In this document: piece by piece, positions 21,805 through 34,068 of the stretch
How positions within the stretch are numbered: position 1 is the stretch's first letter
How the letters are laid out: every line of letters begins with the position of its first letter
NCBI GenBank assembly: GCA_029204225.1
Contig: CM055098.1
Location: 25,050,973 to 25,114,972, forward strand
DNA from: Diphasiastrum complanatum
Lineage: Eukaryota > Streptophyta > Lycopodiopsida > Lycopodiales > Lycopodiaceae
Length of the DNA: 64,000 bases
Reading direction: 5' to 3'
Notes under the pieces: generated by a model
The model's database searches: none
What the model was told of the DNA's origin: nothing
What the model saw: only the letters and a program-made list of their open reading frames with translations
Made by a program: the position numbers and the translations under genes

Positions 21805-22902
21805 TCAACCGTATTTCTTTCTTTTTGGAATCACAACTTGAAAAGATCTCTCCTCCTCAATTCTTGGCACACTTGAATCTTGAGATGATTCTTTAAAATC
21901 CTCTTCATGGTGCTCCTCCTTGATGGAAATACGAGATTTCCATGTCTCAAAATGATCACAACAAACATGATCATATAATGTGCACTTCATATCATCATCA
22001 ACATTACGTATGTTAGAAACATAAGTCCAAAAATCACCACAACTTGGCATGATTTTTCTAATATTGAAATCAAAAGGCATTTTCATCTCAATAAGGCTAA
22101 CTACTTGCTTATGGATATAAGTGTCCACTTTGGATGCTTCACTTATTCTCATAAGAAGTTTACAACTTGCCTTCAAGATTGAAAACTTACAATTTTCATC
22201 TTTATGAATGAACACATCGTTCATGATCTTATTGAAACCAAAAGATCCTACATTATGAAGATATTTCCATTTCCTTGACTTCATAACTAATGTAAGCTTA
22301 CAAGGAAAACATATTTTGCTATCTTTTAAGGCATCACACTCAACTAGTATTGCCTTAATCCACCTTGGAGATACAAAAATCTCTTCAAAGCAAAATGGTT
22401 CTTCATAAGTTGACATGAGAGCATAAATGAAACTATTTTTATTTTGTGATTGTTCCTTATTCTTGATTGATTTCTCTTGGATCATAACAATAAGTTTGAA
22501 CTTGTCCAAAGTTCCAAGCAAAATACTTTCCAAGGACATAAAATAAATCCAAGTTACTTTCATGAAAGTGCAATATATCTTTGCATCTTGAATCAAACAA
22601 TGCACTTCTAAATGAAAAATTTGAAAAGATTTGACACTTGTTGTGATGGACTCTTGAAGATAAATCTTGCAAGTCCTTGTGAGACTCCAAGCCTCATTCA
22701 CCTTTCCACAAAGGAAACACCTTTTCTTTTTGTAGCATCTGGAGGAAAAATATCCTTCCTTGCCACAAAGGTTGCACTTAGGATCCTTTCTTTCCTTCAA
22801 TAGGATGCCACCTATTGATGCTATGTGAATAAAAACCTGTGAGATGATTCTACAAATGTAATTTGTGACTCTCAAGAGACTAGATTTGAACATCTTCAAC
22901 AA
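21805..22902 (-). CDS. 365-codon ORF with zinc-knuckle-like motif and unknown domain
   Basis: Main ORF of the non-autonomous element. Residues 43-56 (CNLCGKEGYFSSRC) have the spacing of a gag zinc knuckle, CX2CX4HX4C, with Tyr in place of His; a second partial knuckle (CFLCGK) follows at 62-67. Residues about 117-275 form the first copy of a domain repeated downstream at 21800-21410 (EIFVSPRWIKAILVE, CKLLMRISEAS.VDTYIH). The C-terminus is charged (KEEHHEEDFKESSQD, IPKRKKYG). The knuckle suggests RNA binding in a gag-like role; the rest matches no polyprotein enzyme I know. The start is simply the first Met of the open frame. Confidence 0.55.
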   Translation of the reverse strand: MLKMFKSSLLRVTNYICRIISQVFIHIASIGGILLKERKDPKCNLCGKEGYFSSRCYKKKRCFLCGKVNEAWSLTRTCKIYLQESITTSVKSFQIFHLEVHCLIQDAKIYCTFMKVTWIYFMSLESILLGTLDKFKLIVMIQEKSIKNKEQSQNKNSFIYALMSTYEEPFCFEEIFVSPRWIKAILVECDALKDSKICFPCKLTLVMKSRKWKYLHNVGSFGFNKIMNDVFIHKDENCKFSILKASCKLLMRISEASKVDTYIHKQVVSLIEMKMPFDFNIRKIMPSCGDFWTYVSNIRNVDDDMKCTLYDHVCCDHFETWKSRISIKEEHHEEDFKESSQDSSVPRIEEERSFQVVIPKRKKYG

Positions 22903-24393
22903 TCTAGAAGGATCTACAAAAGATCTAACTCACAAACCTAAGAATCAATCTTCACACTAATGACTAGTCACTTGGAAACTTTGCTTTGATCACTAAGACA
23001 AAAGCATACAATCTTTGAATCAAATCACAAAAGAAATCAGATCCACTCTCCTGTTGGACTCATCATATACCAATGACTCTTTCTTTTGAAAGTTGAAATG
23101 GATATGAAAAGATTTGACACCTAGATTTTCCTTTTCACTTGACTAGTTCTCTCAACACTTGAGATTCTTGAACAAAAGATGGGTTTTTGTTTCAAACACA
23201 TGAAAATCAAACTTAATCACTTCTTTTGGACTCACTTTGACCCAAATAATCTCACTCTTGAGATTTAGAATGAATTTGATTTGATTTGAAAACAAACTAT
23301 ACCACCAATTTTTCACAAAGCTTAAAAATTAGATAACTAGAGATTCACAAAGATCTCAACCATGCATGAATACTCAAATATGGACTCCTCCTCATTCTAG
23401 ACATCAAATGGGATCACAAATTGACCCTCACACTCTCACAAAGAAAGCTGAATAGAACTAATTTGAGTTTCATATATACTATGTCAATTTTTGCTCAACA
23501 AAGTGCATTCAATCATTCCTATTGGATTCCACCAATTACTCTACCTTTTAAGACTTGGAATGAAATTCAAAATCAAAAGTTGTGATTTTTCTCACTAAGA
23601 TATTGTGCTTCAAAGAGCTAATGCCACTTAGAAAGATTTGATCACATAGGAGAAGACAAATTCTTCACCAATAACAACACATAATGAGCTTCTAGATCTT
23701 GCCCTCTACAGAGGAAGGAACTCTTAGAAAATTGGATCTCTCTCTACACATTTGTCATAGACACCTTAATGACTCTTTTCAAACCTTAAAATCACTCAAA
23801 CAAATTGAGTAGGGTGTAACAATGTGACTTGGATCTCAATCTTTTCTAGAACTCTCAATTTAAGTCAATCTATGTCAAATTCTACAAAAGATTTGCATAG
23901 ATGCTCTATATGCACTAGAAACTCTCAAAGGTTTCACTTGGAGGACAGATCCAAAGATGTTTTCTAGCAAATTGATGCTTCTAAACTTGACCCTATCATC
24001 TTAATTTCAACATACCTTCAAAAAATCAGAGAAGATAAATTAATGCACCTATTTCAAGCTTCAATTTTAATTCTTTGGTTGATCTAATCCAAGAACTAAT
24101 CAGAAAATTAGATTTATATAGAAAATGCTTGATTTTACACCAGAAATCACTCAAATTGGGTATGTGAGTCAAATTCTATAAATTTTTGAAATTTCTCAGC
24201 CAAAACCGGAGCTGTACGGCCTCACACGTGTGAAAAGGGTTCCTACAGCCCACAACAAGATCTGGACCAAAAATTTTGAGAATAGCTATCAAATCCAACT
24301 CGCTACACAAAATTTGACTAGTTTCCAAAAAATTGCTAATTTTGGCTTTGATTTGGATTAACCCTATCAATTTCAACAAAACCTCTTGTACTA

Positions 24394-24406
24394 GGCTCTG
24401 ATACCA
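24394..24406 (-). promoter_or_regulatory. Primer-binding site, initiator tRNA-Met
   Basis: Minus strand TGGTATCAGAGCC directly after the 5' LTR, the standard copia primer site. It fixes the element's polarity. Confidence 0.9.
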
Positions 24407-25236
24407 TGTGCAAAAAGTACAAAAAGGACCAAGAGTGGATCCTAATATGATCCTCAAGAGGGATTGGTTGTCAGATTACTTGATCTATCAATCTACTTCA
24501 GATTAAGATCAATCTAGATCAATTCTAGACACAAAATCCTAACAAGAACAATCATTAATTGAAGGTAAGTGTACTTTCTGGTTTCACACGTGTGAAACAC
24601 TATCTGAGTATGGACTCCAACCTGAAAATCAAGTACACATTGATAGAACCTCAAAACAATCAAAACAAATGTAGACAGATGGAGAGAATCACTCAAAATT
24701 GCTTCCAAAACCAAGATTGGTGTCTCACAATGATTATGGCCAAATGTGGCTCTATATATACAATAAGTGGGAGCTTGTGGTACTGATCATCCCTCTGATC
24801 CCACATGTGTGAAGGTGCTTTGTCATATGATGATTCATCATGCAAAACTGACACTTGGACAAAACCTTCTATTTGAGCACTTCTGGTCTATTTTCCTTCT
24901 ATATGGAGATCAACTTGGAAATCTTCTAGAACTCAAAATTCGCCTACTTCAGCTTATTTCACATGAGTGAGCTGTCCTCTACACATGGGATATGACACCT
25001 AACCAAAGGATGTGGCTCATGCAATCAATAGATTAATGCCATGTGTCATATGTCTAGAAAACTAGTTTTTGGCCTTTTTAGCCACTAGAACTTGAATTAA
25101 ATCATATGTACATCCTATATGATTATGGTGCATGACAAGTACACTAGTTTCACACGTGAGAACATGCTCCACACATGTGTGTTTATCTATATACATGATT
25201 TTTGGCCTCTACCAAGCTTATTTTTGCATTTTTCAC
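24407..25236 (-). repeat. 5' LTR (830 bp)
   Basis: Partner of 20148-20966. It has a 10-bp internal duplication (AATCTAGATC, near 24510) and the palindrome GTTTCACACGTGTGAAAC at 24581-24598. It is followed by the target duplication GAGTTA at 25237-25242. Confidence 0.9.
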
Positions 25237-25242
25237 GAGTTA

Positions 25243-26669
25243 GTATTCAATGCTGCCATAACAGGATCTTTAAGTGTCACACCATGGGCTTGACTCCAAC
25301 TACACCGAGAGTCATCAACTAACATATTCACCCTCTCGTCTGGGTTTGACACATCAGGTAATAGGAATAATATGTGACCCACATAATGCGTAGATAAATT
25401 GGTGTCAATTACAACTTTCTCATAGTGCTCTGCCATTAAGATTGCATCCTTCACATCGGCCGGACGTTTTTGCCTTGTATGAATTTGTACATCAGGCAGT
25501 AATCCACTTATGAAAGTATCCATTATCAGTTCAATCGGCATTTTATACGGGGTTATGTGCTTCTGCAGAAACCAGCTATGTCTATGAGCATATCTACTCA
25601 CAGACTCATTGTCATACTGCCTCATGGTTACCAACTGGGAACAAGCAACAGTTACATTCATCGTGGGTGAGAATTCATCCAAGAATGCCTTTGCCAGGGT
25701 GTCCCACGAGTCCAGATAATGATTTTCAAAAATTTCAATATTGTCATACCAATTCCTAGCATGACCAGTCAAGTATAATGGAAACAAGACCTTCCATTCA
25801 CTGGGCTATGAAAAACCATCTAGGAAAGAGAAGTTTACAAATTTATGTATGGAAATATCAACTTTATCACCTCTCTCTCCATCATAGTGATCAATTTTCA
25901 ATAAGTACACTGGCTTTGGTCTAACATAGAGGGAGTCGCCAGCAACTAATGAAAGTTGCACAATATTACAATCAGGTTTAACATTTGATTTTCCAACATC
26001 GTACTCCAACTCATCAAAGTTGGGAACACTTTCAGCGCGATGAAGACGTTCATTAGGAGATCGATGGCCCAATTTCGACACATCTTCGACAAGCTTTGAT
26101 CGTCCATTTCAGGACTTTGGGTAGAATTGTCCACCATATCAATGAGTGTATTGACACTCACATCCTTGGTAATGGATCGTTCCTGATTGCCATTTGATAC
26201 AGTACCAAATTTTGCTAGGATTTTATCAACTTCAAGAATTGGGTTTTGAATCACAATCGGACTATGATTAATAGTCACAAAAATAATTGATTTGTAATGT
26301 CACATTCTCTTTAACTTCAGAAGTGAAGTCCCCCCCGTGCTCTACACAGATCTGATCACATTGATTTAAATCATTTGTTTTAGGATCACTGTGAAAGGGT
26401 GATATTTCAAAATATTCTTCACTCAAAGTTTCAAGGAAGTCGCACACCACTAAATCCCATACTTCTTCATGAAGAAATAGTAGATTTTTCATGGATTCCA
26501 CTAATAACTCTGATTCATCAATTGAATAAATAAATTTTATATAGTCATTGAAAATTTCACTTATGGGTTATTCTACATAAAATATTTTTCTATACAGATT
26601 TTCTATGGCCTGAGAATCATGCTCATCATAGAATAAAAATCCTCGTCGCACTAGGCGTGTGGGAATCAT
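25243..26669 (-). pseudogene. Gag-like protein of gypsy-related unit 1
   Basis: Retrotransposon gag forms the particle that packages element RNA. The minus-strand frame starts MIPTRLVRRGFLFYDEHDSQ near 26669 and is broken by shifts at about 26275 and 26090. The core is intact from 25787: FPLYLTGHARNWYDNIE, AKAFLDEFSPTMN, RQYDNESVSRYAHR and FISGLLPDVQ follow the retrotransposon gag family pattern (W..W..L...F). It ends at the junction with the inserted copia-type element; in unit 3 the equivalent continues to NTNSLAKDVWEWKPR. No protease or polymerase follows. The ORF is antisense to the polarity suggested by the primer-site-like TGGCGACC after the LTR-like segment at 46.24 kb. Confidence 0.8.
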
Positions 26670-28533
26670 GATTATAATTTTTTTCAATCAATTTTTTTTT
26701 CTAGTATTGGTCTAGTTCTCAGTACAACGCCCAATGACCCTCCTTGCACAAACCACTGCTCCAAACAAACCTCACAATTTTCGGTGCTCAAGCCTTATCC
26801 AAAAAGATCTCGAGAGTCTCTCATAAAATTGATACAAAAGAGGCCCCGATTGCCACAAGGCATTCAGACCTTCATGGACTGGATCAAATGAGCTTTCGAC
26901 TGTGCAAGTTAATGGTCAATTCAACAAAACTGTTTGAAAACACTTTCAAACAATAAACAAGAATTCAAAAGGAGCTCATGCTCCTCCCGGCAGACGCACC
27001 ACTGAAGGATTATAAAACGACCCCCAAACAGACTGCCAATCTAAGGAAATTCTAATGGAAGTCGGTCTATACCACAATTACAGCTCAAGCTCCATTGGCT
27101 ATGGAGTCGAAAATAAGGTCGTTCATGACCACCGACACTTTCAATGGCAATCGGCAAGGCAAGTTCCTAACTTTCTACAGGCAATTTTCAAATAGCCTAC
27201 GGGACTCTGAAATGGACAAGAACCATTCCACAATGAAAAGTCATGACCTTCGAAAAGCTAAACGGGCTATTATGATTTCCCTCAATCAGTAGGCTATTAC
27301 CTCGTTTGTTAGTAATTCTTAATACCCTAAGCAAGTGTTTACAAAGTTCAGTTCTTGTTCAACAATTAGACAACAATATAGTTTTTATAGACTTCAAACA
27401 ACACCTTGTTTTACGAAGTAATCATGAACAAAGTCTTGAAACACTAATCAATGGGGCAATTAGCAAATGACATATAGGTTTAGTGTTTCCCTTAATGCGG
27501 TTAGATTGCTTTTACATCTGCCAGGCGTTCAGCTCACCAAACAAGCCTATAGCAAATGATTGATTCCCAAATCTGGGATTTATTTTATAATTGTTGTTAT
27601 CAGTCAGACCAATCGTTGAAACCAACTCAAAATTGGTTCAAGAAGCTATTTATGGTTAGAGCAATGATGAGAGATCAGTATAATGACCTCTTAATAGTAC
27701 AATTTATAAGTCCCCTCAAATCCCGGATAAATGCCCTAGATACGTAAGGGTTTCAATGAATTTGCTATCTATTAGGGCAATGGCCTCCTCAGCAGAGATG
27801 GGTAGATCTCCTACCAACCAGCAATCTGTAGGCAGGCTTTAAAATTGGTCATAGGTTAGGATAAAGAGCACCACCCAAGGCAAGATCTTTTTTTTTCCAA
27901 AGGTTAGGGTTTGAGTGTAGTCAGCAAGAAACGGGCCATAGCGGTGTGCAAATCAGGTTTAGGATTTAACCATAGGTCAGGTAGCCGTGGATAGGAAATA
28001 GGGCAAATCCGAAAGAAGGGGTATGGCTGGGAGAACGATGGACAGGGTTTAGAGCTATAGGTAGCGAGGAAGCAAGAGGAGGGAGCGCAGTTTAGGAAGG
28101 AGATAAGGGCGCAGGTAAGCAAACTGGCCAGGCAAGGGGAGGGCCAAAGGGGAAGCGAGCCATAGGAGGGCCGCAGATCAAGGGTCGGGGCACAGAGGAG
28201 GGAGCAAGCCACCGTAGGCAGGCAAATAGAATAGGGAGAGAGGGAGTCGCCACAGACGTGGAGGAAGGGCACGCTAGCAAACATGGGCAGGGAGTAGATT
28301 TGAACAAGGATGCTTGCACAGAGTAGGGCGCAGATCGGAAACAGGGTAGCGATCAACAGGGCCGGAAAGGAGAAACCGCACACAAGGCATATAGGCCGCT
28401 ATCAAATCGCTGATAGGTTTTCACCCAAACCTGCCAACAGAGATATGGAAATGAGATGACCACAGATAGAACTATGGTTAACCCATAAACAGATCCCTGG
28501 TAGAGACTGGCCTCAGACCAATCTCAAAGAGAG
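26670..28533 (+). mobile_element. Gypsy-related unit 1, distal segment up to the unit boundary
   Basis: Homologous to 48230-50068 and, from 27004, to 43417-44945. It ends in a purine tract AAAGAGAG before GGAGTAAAC of the next unit, which could be a polypurine tract on the plus strand. It contains a G/A-rich stretch (about 28000-28400) with a hydrophobic ORF on the minus strand. Confidence 0.75.
27904..28383 (-). CDS. Hydrophobic Cys/Leu/Pro-rich ORF of the gypsy-related unit
   Basis: 159 codons without stops (MCGFSFPALLIATLFPICAL...), lying in the distal segment on the same strand as the gag-like ORF. Counterparts are open at 44771-44317 (130 codons, then a shift) and 49888-49615 (truncated). 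It comes from G/A-rich DNA, so the composition alone could explain the open frame. No signal peptide or family is clear. I treat it as possible, not proven. Confidence 0.3.
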   Translation of the reverse strand: MCGFSFPALLIATLFPICALLCASILVQIYSLPMFASVPFLHVCGDSLSPYSICLPTVACSLLCAPTLDLRPSYGSLPLWPSPCLASLLTCALISFLNCAPSSCFLATYSSKPCPSFSQPYPFFRICPISYPRLPDLWLNPKPDLHTAMARFLLTTLKP

Positions 28534-29204
28534 GGAGTAAACAAAGTGGCCTGAGACAGAGATTCAATGGTCCACTGCAGATTAGAATGTAGATAAGTTT
28601 TTCCTTTCTGTTTTTCCTACTGATATGCAGCCCACAGATTGTAAATGATAGCAGGGTGGGAAAGTCTTTTAAAACTTTAACTCCCAATGGCTGTCTTGCA
28701 GGATACTGATCTACTACTAGTGATCTGTAAGGTGTTGAAAACTCTCAAATGGATTCTATAGAAGACAACAAGGGTTTCGGTCAGGTAATAACCAAATGAT
28801 CATATAGGTGAACAAAACTCTGGGCAAACCATCCGACAGACAAGCCACAGTTCTCAGAAAGTGAATTTGCACTAATGCTAACAGGGTTCAAACAATAAAT
28901 AAACTTTTGTGGCAACATACAAGATAGATAGAATGTGATTTCTTCTCTGCGTATTGAGTAATCATAACCAACTTCTCAGATCTTAATGTTTAACTAAACA
29001 GTCTGTTATAAAGCAAATTAAAAATCACTGATTATCAGGTAGATGCTAAGCAACAAACCCACAGTCTTCTGCAGATAGAATCACTACAGATGATTCAGCA
29101 TAATCTCCCATAGATCAAAGGCCTGCAACCACAAGATTAAAAGAGACTACAAAAGCAAACAACACCAAATCTGAATCCACAAATGAAATGGTGAAAACAC
29201 AATT
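28534..29204 (+). mobile_element. Gypsy-related unit 2, start (cut at 29204)
   Basis: Begins GGAGTAAACAAAGTGG directly after unit 1 with no spacer, so the units are head to tail. Matches 18579-19255 and 44946-45530. It is broken at 29204 where a copia fragment begins; unit 2 resumes only at 43417, with its middle missing. Confidence 0.8.
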
Positions 29205-30345
29205 CTAGAGCACAATCAGTGTGATACTAGAGTCACGAGCAAAGTAGTAAAGATTGAAATCTGAAGAAGTACGTATCAAACCTCTAGAAAGGAGATGCTC
29301 ATCAAAGTGGCTATACCAAGCACATGGTGCTTGTTTCAATCCGTACAAGGCTTTCTTCAGCTTGCACACTTTGTCTTCCATGCCATGCATTAAAAAGCCA
29401 CTAGGTTGCTCCATGTACACTTCTTCTTCAAGCTTACCATTCAGGAATGCGGACTTTACGTCCATCTGATGTAGATTCCATCCAAATAGTGTCGCCAAAG
29501 CAATCACCATGCGGAGTGTATTCCACTTGGCCACAGGTGCGAAGGTCTCTTTGTAGTCAATGCCCTTACTTTGCACATAGCCCTTCACTACAAGCCTTGA
29601 TTTGTGTTTTGCAATAGTTCCATCGACATTGTCCTTTGTCCTGTATACCCATTTGTTGCCAATGGGTCTTTTGCCCTTTGGAAGATCCACTATCTCCCAT
29701 GTGTCATGGTGTTTGATGGAATCAATCTCCTCCTGCATTGCTTTTTGCCATATCTCCTGATTTTTGGCCTCCTCAAAGGAAGAGGGTTCAGTAGATGAAA
29801 TAATTTCACTCATAAGTGCAAGATTTACCTGAAACTTGTCAGGTACCTTCCTCTCTCTTGTGGAATGCCACAACTATCCCTCCTTGCTAGGCTCGGCAAT
29901 TTCCCCTTCCTTGTCACTCATGAGTTATACCATTTGGGTAACTTACGTTGAGGTGATTCGCTACGAGGTGAATAGGAATCCCATGGTGCATCTTGCTCCT
30001 TCCTTTTATCACTTGTTACCTCAGTCTTTTCCGATCCAATAGATTTGTTTCTCACTCTCCATCTCGTCTCTATGGTGGGAGGAGTACCACGTCCCTCATC
30101 ATCATCATCATGATCTTCCTGTGGTGGTAGAACTACTTCATCCTCTTTGAGAAGCTTGCATAGCTCATCATTATTCTTTTCTTCATCCCCAAATCTATGG
30201 ATTTCATCAAATAAGACATCACGGCTTATGTGCACACGTAGCCCCTCTAGATCATAACATCTATATCCCTTGGTCTGTTCATCATATCCTGTAAAAATGC
30301 ACTTCAAGGCCTTTACTTGCATTTTGGCTCTCTCTCTCTCTTAGG
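29205..30345 (-). pseudogene. Copia polyprotein fragment: integrase end and reverse transcriptase
   Basis: Copia pol copies RNA into DNA and inserts it. Two frames: 30322-29918 (CIFTGYDEQTKGYRCYD, SRDVLFDE: integrase C-terminal part, then an acidic linker) and 29873-29205 (222 codons: AMQEEIDSIKHHDTWEIVDL, NKWVYRTK, KSRLVVKGYVQSKGIDY, FAPVAKWNTLRMVIALA, MDVKSAFLNG, CKLKKALYGLKQAP). The RT stops at LIVL, just before the catalytic YVDD, where unit 2 of the gypsy array ends. There is one frame break between the two parts. No LTR found. Confidence 0.9.
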
Positions 30346-30639
30346 TATGTGAACATACACTCAGCATACCCTATCTGTATAAAGGATGGAGCTTTCTTGA
30401 GATTTACTCAATCCTTTTCTGAGATTTTGTTGGCAGTCTCCTACACCATTGAGGTCGCCCTACTGCAAGAACTCTCTTCAAATTTTCGACTTCACAATTG
30501 ATGCACAATTGATACAAACAAGTTGTTCTTCTCAACAACCCTTTGCTTGCTCCAATCAACTTGAAAATTTGGCAATTTTCAGTTTTGCTCCCGGATCAAG
30601 CCTATACTGAAGCCTTGAATTCAACTGCACCTGCAAACG

Positions 30640-31830
30640 ATTGCTTGCGTGACTAAAGTCCATTCTCCAGCTATTCCACAAGTAGATCCAAGAACAGATG
30701 TTAATACACAGTTGCACCATCATGAAGACCCGTTCAAGATGATGGAACCTGAAGTGCCATAAATGGAAATAATCGTGAATATTCTATCTAGCAAGATGGA
30801 TATTACACTGGGAAAATTCCTTAAGCTAGTGCCTAAAGAAAAAGAAGTATTAGCAGAAAGATTGACTCAAATGGAACCACCAGTCCGTCATAAGCCACTT
30901 TTTTGTGTCGGGTTTGAAGAATCAAACGAAGTACTCAATGTGGGAGTAGCCTAGGAAAGTGAGCAGAAAAACATCATCGTGCCGATACAACATAGACAGT
31001 TTGGTAAAAAAGAACTTTTGCCATCAAGCTAGCTGATCAAACGACAGTCCAGAGGAATGGTTGAAGAAGTACTTGTCAAAATAGTTGGAGTGCAGTTTGT
31101 CATAACTTTTGTGGTAATGGACTTACCTGACATGCCAAATGTATATTGAGTTTAATTGGGACGTCCATGGTTACGAGTTGCACAAGTAATTCATAACTGG
31201 GGCACCAACAAAAATACTTTTGAGAATCGTGAGCCTGTTGTCAAAGTAGATTCAATCACTTGAACTATCAAGCTAGTAGTCCAAAGAGAGGATGATGATT
31301 CATCAACAACGGATCATACCTGTGATCAACAAGTGAAAAATTTGGGAGTCCACTATGACTCTCAAACCGACATTGTCAATTGGAATCAAGCTCTTGCAAC
31401 AATGGAGTGCACAGCAGGCTATATGTGTCAACAAGACAATCAATCCAAATTGAGTGAAATTTTCTTAATTGATCGAACTTTAGATACGCCAATCACTTCT
31501 CCATTGAATATGATGAATTTAGTTTGGATATCAAGTGATCTAATTCAAGATCTGATTGAAAATTATCTAATACATGTTATTCATGCCTTGACTTATGGTG
31601 GAGATGCAGAACTTACAGATGAGCAGATTCTCAATCACATGGATCCTACGAGATTTGGAGTTCGAGATATTCCGGATGAACCAACGATAAAGCCCCCAAA
31701 ATAAGTTGCAAAAAATGATTATCATTCAGATGTGCTTGAATTACCTGATCCAATTAACGAACCTAGCTCTCTCTCTCAATTCTCACAGGCTAAAGACTGG
31801 AAGTGGCATCATTCTCCACAATAGGATATA
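30640..31830 (+). pseudogene. Gypsy gag-protease region relic
   Basis: Plus-strand frame with several stops. EDPFKMMEPEVP, MEIIVNILSSKMDITLGKFL, then FVITFVVMDLPDMPNVY and LGRPWLRVAQVIHNWGTNKN match the end of a gypsy aspartic protease (the usual LGRPWL.....HNW). The longest open piece is 31333-31704 (123 codons, acidic). The catalytic Asp-Ser/Thr-Gly is not visible. It represents a different gypsy element from the tandem units. Confidence 0.65.
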
Positions 31831-31947
31831 TATATATAAGTTTCTAGGTCTAAAGATTTTGTGGACAAAGATCCATCTGGAAGGGTGAGCCTCATAGATC
31901 AAAGCAGGAAATTCTGGACATGGCCAATTCCACCAGTATGTTCAGAG

Positions 31948-32095
31948 GTCACCCGTGCACCAAGACAGCCACCACATCATAAATAGTCATGGCCACAAAA
32001 AACACCAAAAAGCACAAAATAGTCATGGCCACAAAAATCACCCGTGCACCAACACAGCCACCACATCATAAATAGTCATGGCCACAAAAAGCACC
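31948..32095 (+). repeat. Tandem duplication around CACCCGTGCACCAA
   Basis: Two copies of ACCCGTGCACCAA.ACAGCCACCACATCATAAATAGTCATGGCCAC, with a shorter third piece between them. Period about 90 bp. No coding sense. Confidence 0.8.
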
Positions 32096-32134
32096 TAGGT
32101 AGTCCACTCAGGCACCATGAAAAACCAGAATGTG

Positions 32135-32454
<320 letters not shown>

Positions 32455-32714
32455 CTAGACTCTATTGAATTATTTGTTTGGATTTAGGGTTTTTGTGAAT
32501 AACTGTAAAAATTGATTTTATCAATAAAAGTATCAAAATAATGACATCAATTCCAAAAGTCATAACTGCAAAAAAATTTTACTATTCGAGATGATTCTAG
32601 CAAGTATATGCATGACCATATTTGATTTCAGTTTGATTGATATTTTTAAAGATCCTACTCAGATAGATGATTTGTGGCTTTTAAGAAATTTCTTAACTTT
32701 CTTTCAAATGAGAT

Positions 32715-33200
32715 ATCTTCCAAAGACTCGAATTTTTTTCAAAGACTTGAATTTTTTCAAAGGATCAAATTTTTCCAAAGACTCAAATTTTTCCAAAGAC
32801 TTGAATTTGACCCAATGTTGAGCTTGGAAAAGAAGGATTTTCCGACCCTGGATCAGATCGAATCGAGGCGGATTTATTTTGACCCTTTGTATATTTTCAA
32901 CGCTTTGAAATTTTTTCGACCCAGAGTAAAATATGACACTTTGTATATTTTTGACCTTTTGTACTGTCAACTCAAATTTTTCCAAAGACTCAAATTTTTT
33001 TGAAAATCGAATTTTTCACAGGACTAGAAAATTTTTTTCTTCGAAGACTCGAATTTTTTTGAAGATTCGAATTTTTCCAAAGGTTCAAATTTTTCCAAAT
33101 GATCGCATTTTACAAAGACTCGAATTTTTCCAAAAACTCAAATTTTTTCGAAGAATCGAACATTTTCGACCCAACGTTAAGCTTGGCAAAGAAGGATTTT
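32715..33200 (+). repeat. Degenerate 18-bp minisatellite (AATTTTTCCAAAGACTCA type)
   Basis: Successive variants of AATTTTTCCAAAGACTCG/A, interrupted by 60-90 bp spacers that themselves recur (AGCTTGG.AAAGAAGGATTTTC at 32821 and 33180). Because the period is a multiple of three, the plus frame reads as a Phe-Lys-Asp/Ser repeat; this is probably not a protein. Confidence 0.8.
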
Positions 33201-34068
33201 CTGACCCTGGATCAAATTGAATCGAGGCATGTATATTTTCGACCTTTGTAATGTCAACTCAAAAATCCGAATTTTTTATCGAAAGTATCATATTTTACAA
33301 TGGGTCAGATTTCTGATAGACAGTATCGGATTTTACAATGGGTCAAATTTTATACACTAGGTCAAAAAGTAACGTAGTATCGAAAAATATACAAAGGGTC
33401 AAAAATTTATACTGGAGTGAAAATATGAACATGGGTCAGCCCCGAGCTAACCCAATCTAGGGTCAAACATGCTTGGATAATTTTTGCCTCGATCCGATCT
33501 GATCTGATCCGATCCAGAGTCAGAAAATCTCTTTTTGACAATGATGACATTGGGTCAAAAAAAATCCGACACTGGATTTTTCAACTTTTGGAAAAACTCG
33601 AGCCTTCTATTTCTGGGTTTTGTACAACTTTCAATATGCTCATTATTGAGGCTGAGCATCGAATTCCAACAAAACACACATACATACCACATGCATGAAC
33701 AACATATTCACTTTGAACTGTGGGCCGTCCCATTAACAAACATTTGCAAACATAGATCGCTTACCGCCCGTCAACTTTTTATTAAGATACTCCATGTGCT
33801 ATTGCTGAACATGATTAAATTTTGACCCCTATTATGGCCGAGATGTGTGAGATATGTTAAATATTCGAGATGCGAGATGTGCGAGATCGGCCACCATCCA
33901 AATCATCGACCGTCACCCAAATCGTTGGTGGCCACCTAAATCCGCACCATATTTGTACGATCATTGGCCGTCCACCCAAACCATCGGTCGCCACCCAAAA
34001 TTTTGGCTAATTGTCACTGACATCTTTTGACCCAAACCATTGACCTTCGACCCAAACCATCGGCCATA
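33201..34068. other. No gene; AT-rich then CACCCAAA-rich repeat relics
   Basis: AT-rich tract with TGGGTCAAA motifs, then from 33890 degenerate forms of the CCACCCAAA(T/C)C sequence that leads into the 37-bp minisatellite. Confidence 0.5.

Larger units (their letters stand above)
20148..25236 (-). mobile_element. Complete non-autonomous copia-type LTR element (5.09 kb)
   Basis: Transcribed on the minus strand: 5' LTR 25236-24407, primer-binding site for initiator tRNA-Met at 24406-24394 (TGGTATCAGAGCC), internal region, polypurine tract CTAAGGAGGAG at about 20977-20967, and 3' LTR 20966-20148. LTRs start TGTGAAAAATGC and end TTTTTGCACA in element orientation; the outer 5' LTR lacks its first base. 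By eye the LTRs differ at about 20 sites plus a 10-bp duplication, so the insertion is fairly young. The internal region has no protease, integrase or RT; it carries a zinc-knuckle-like ORF and a duplicated unknown domain. It would need enzymes from another element. Confidence 0.88.
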
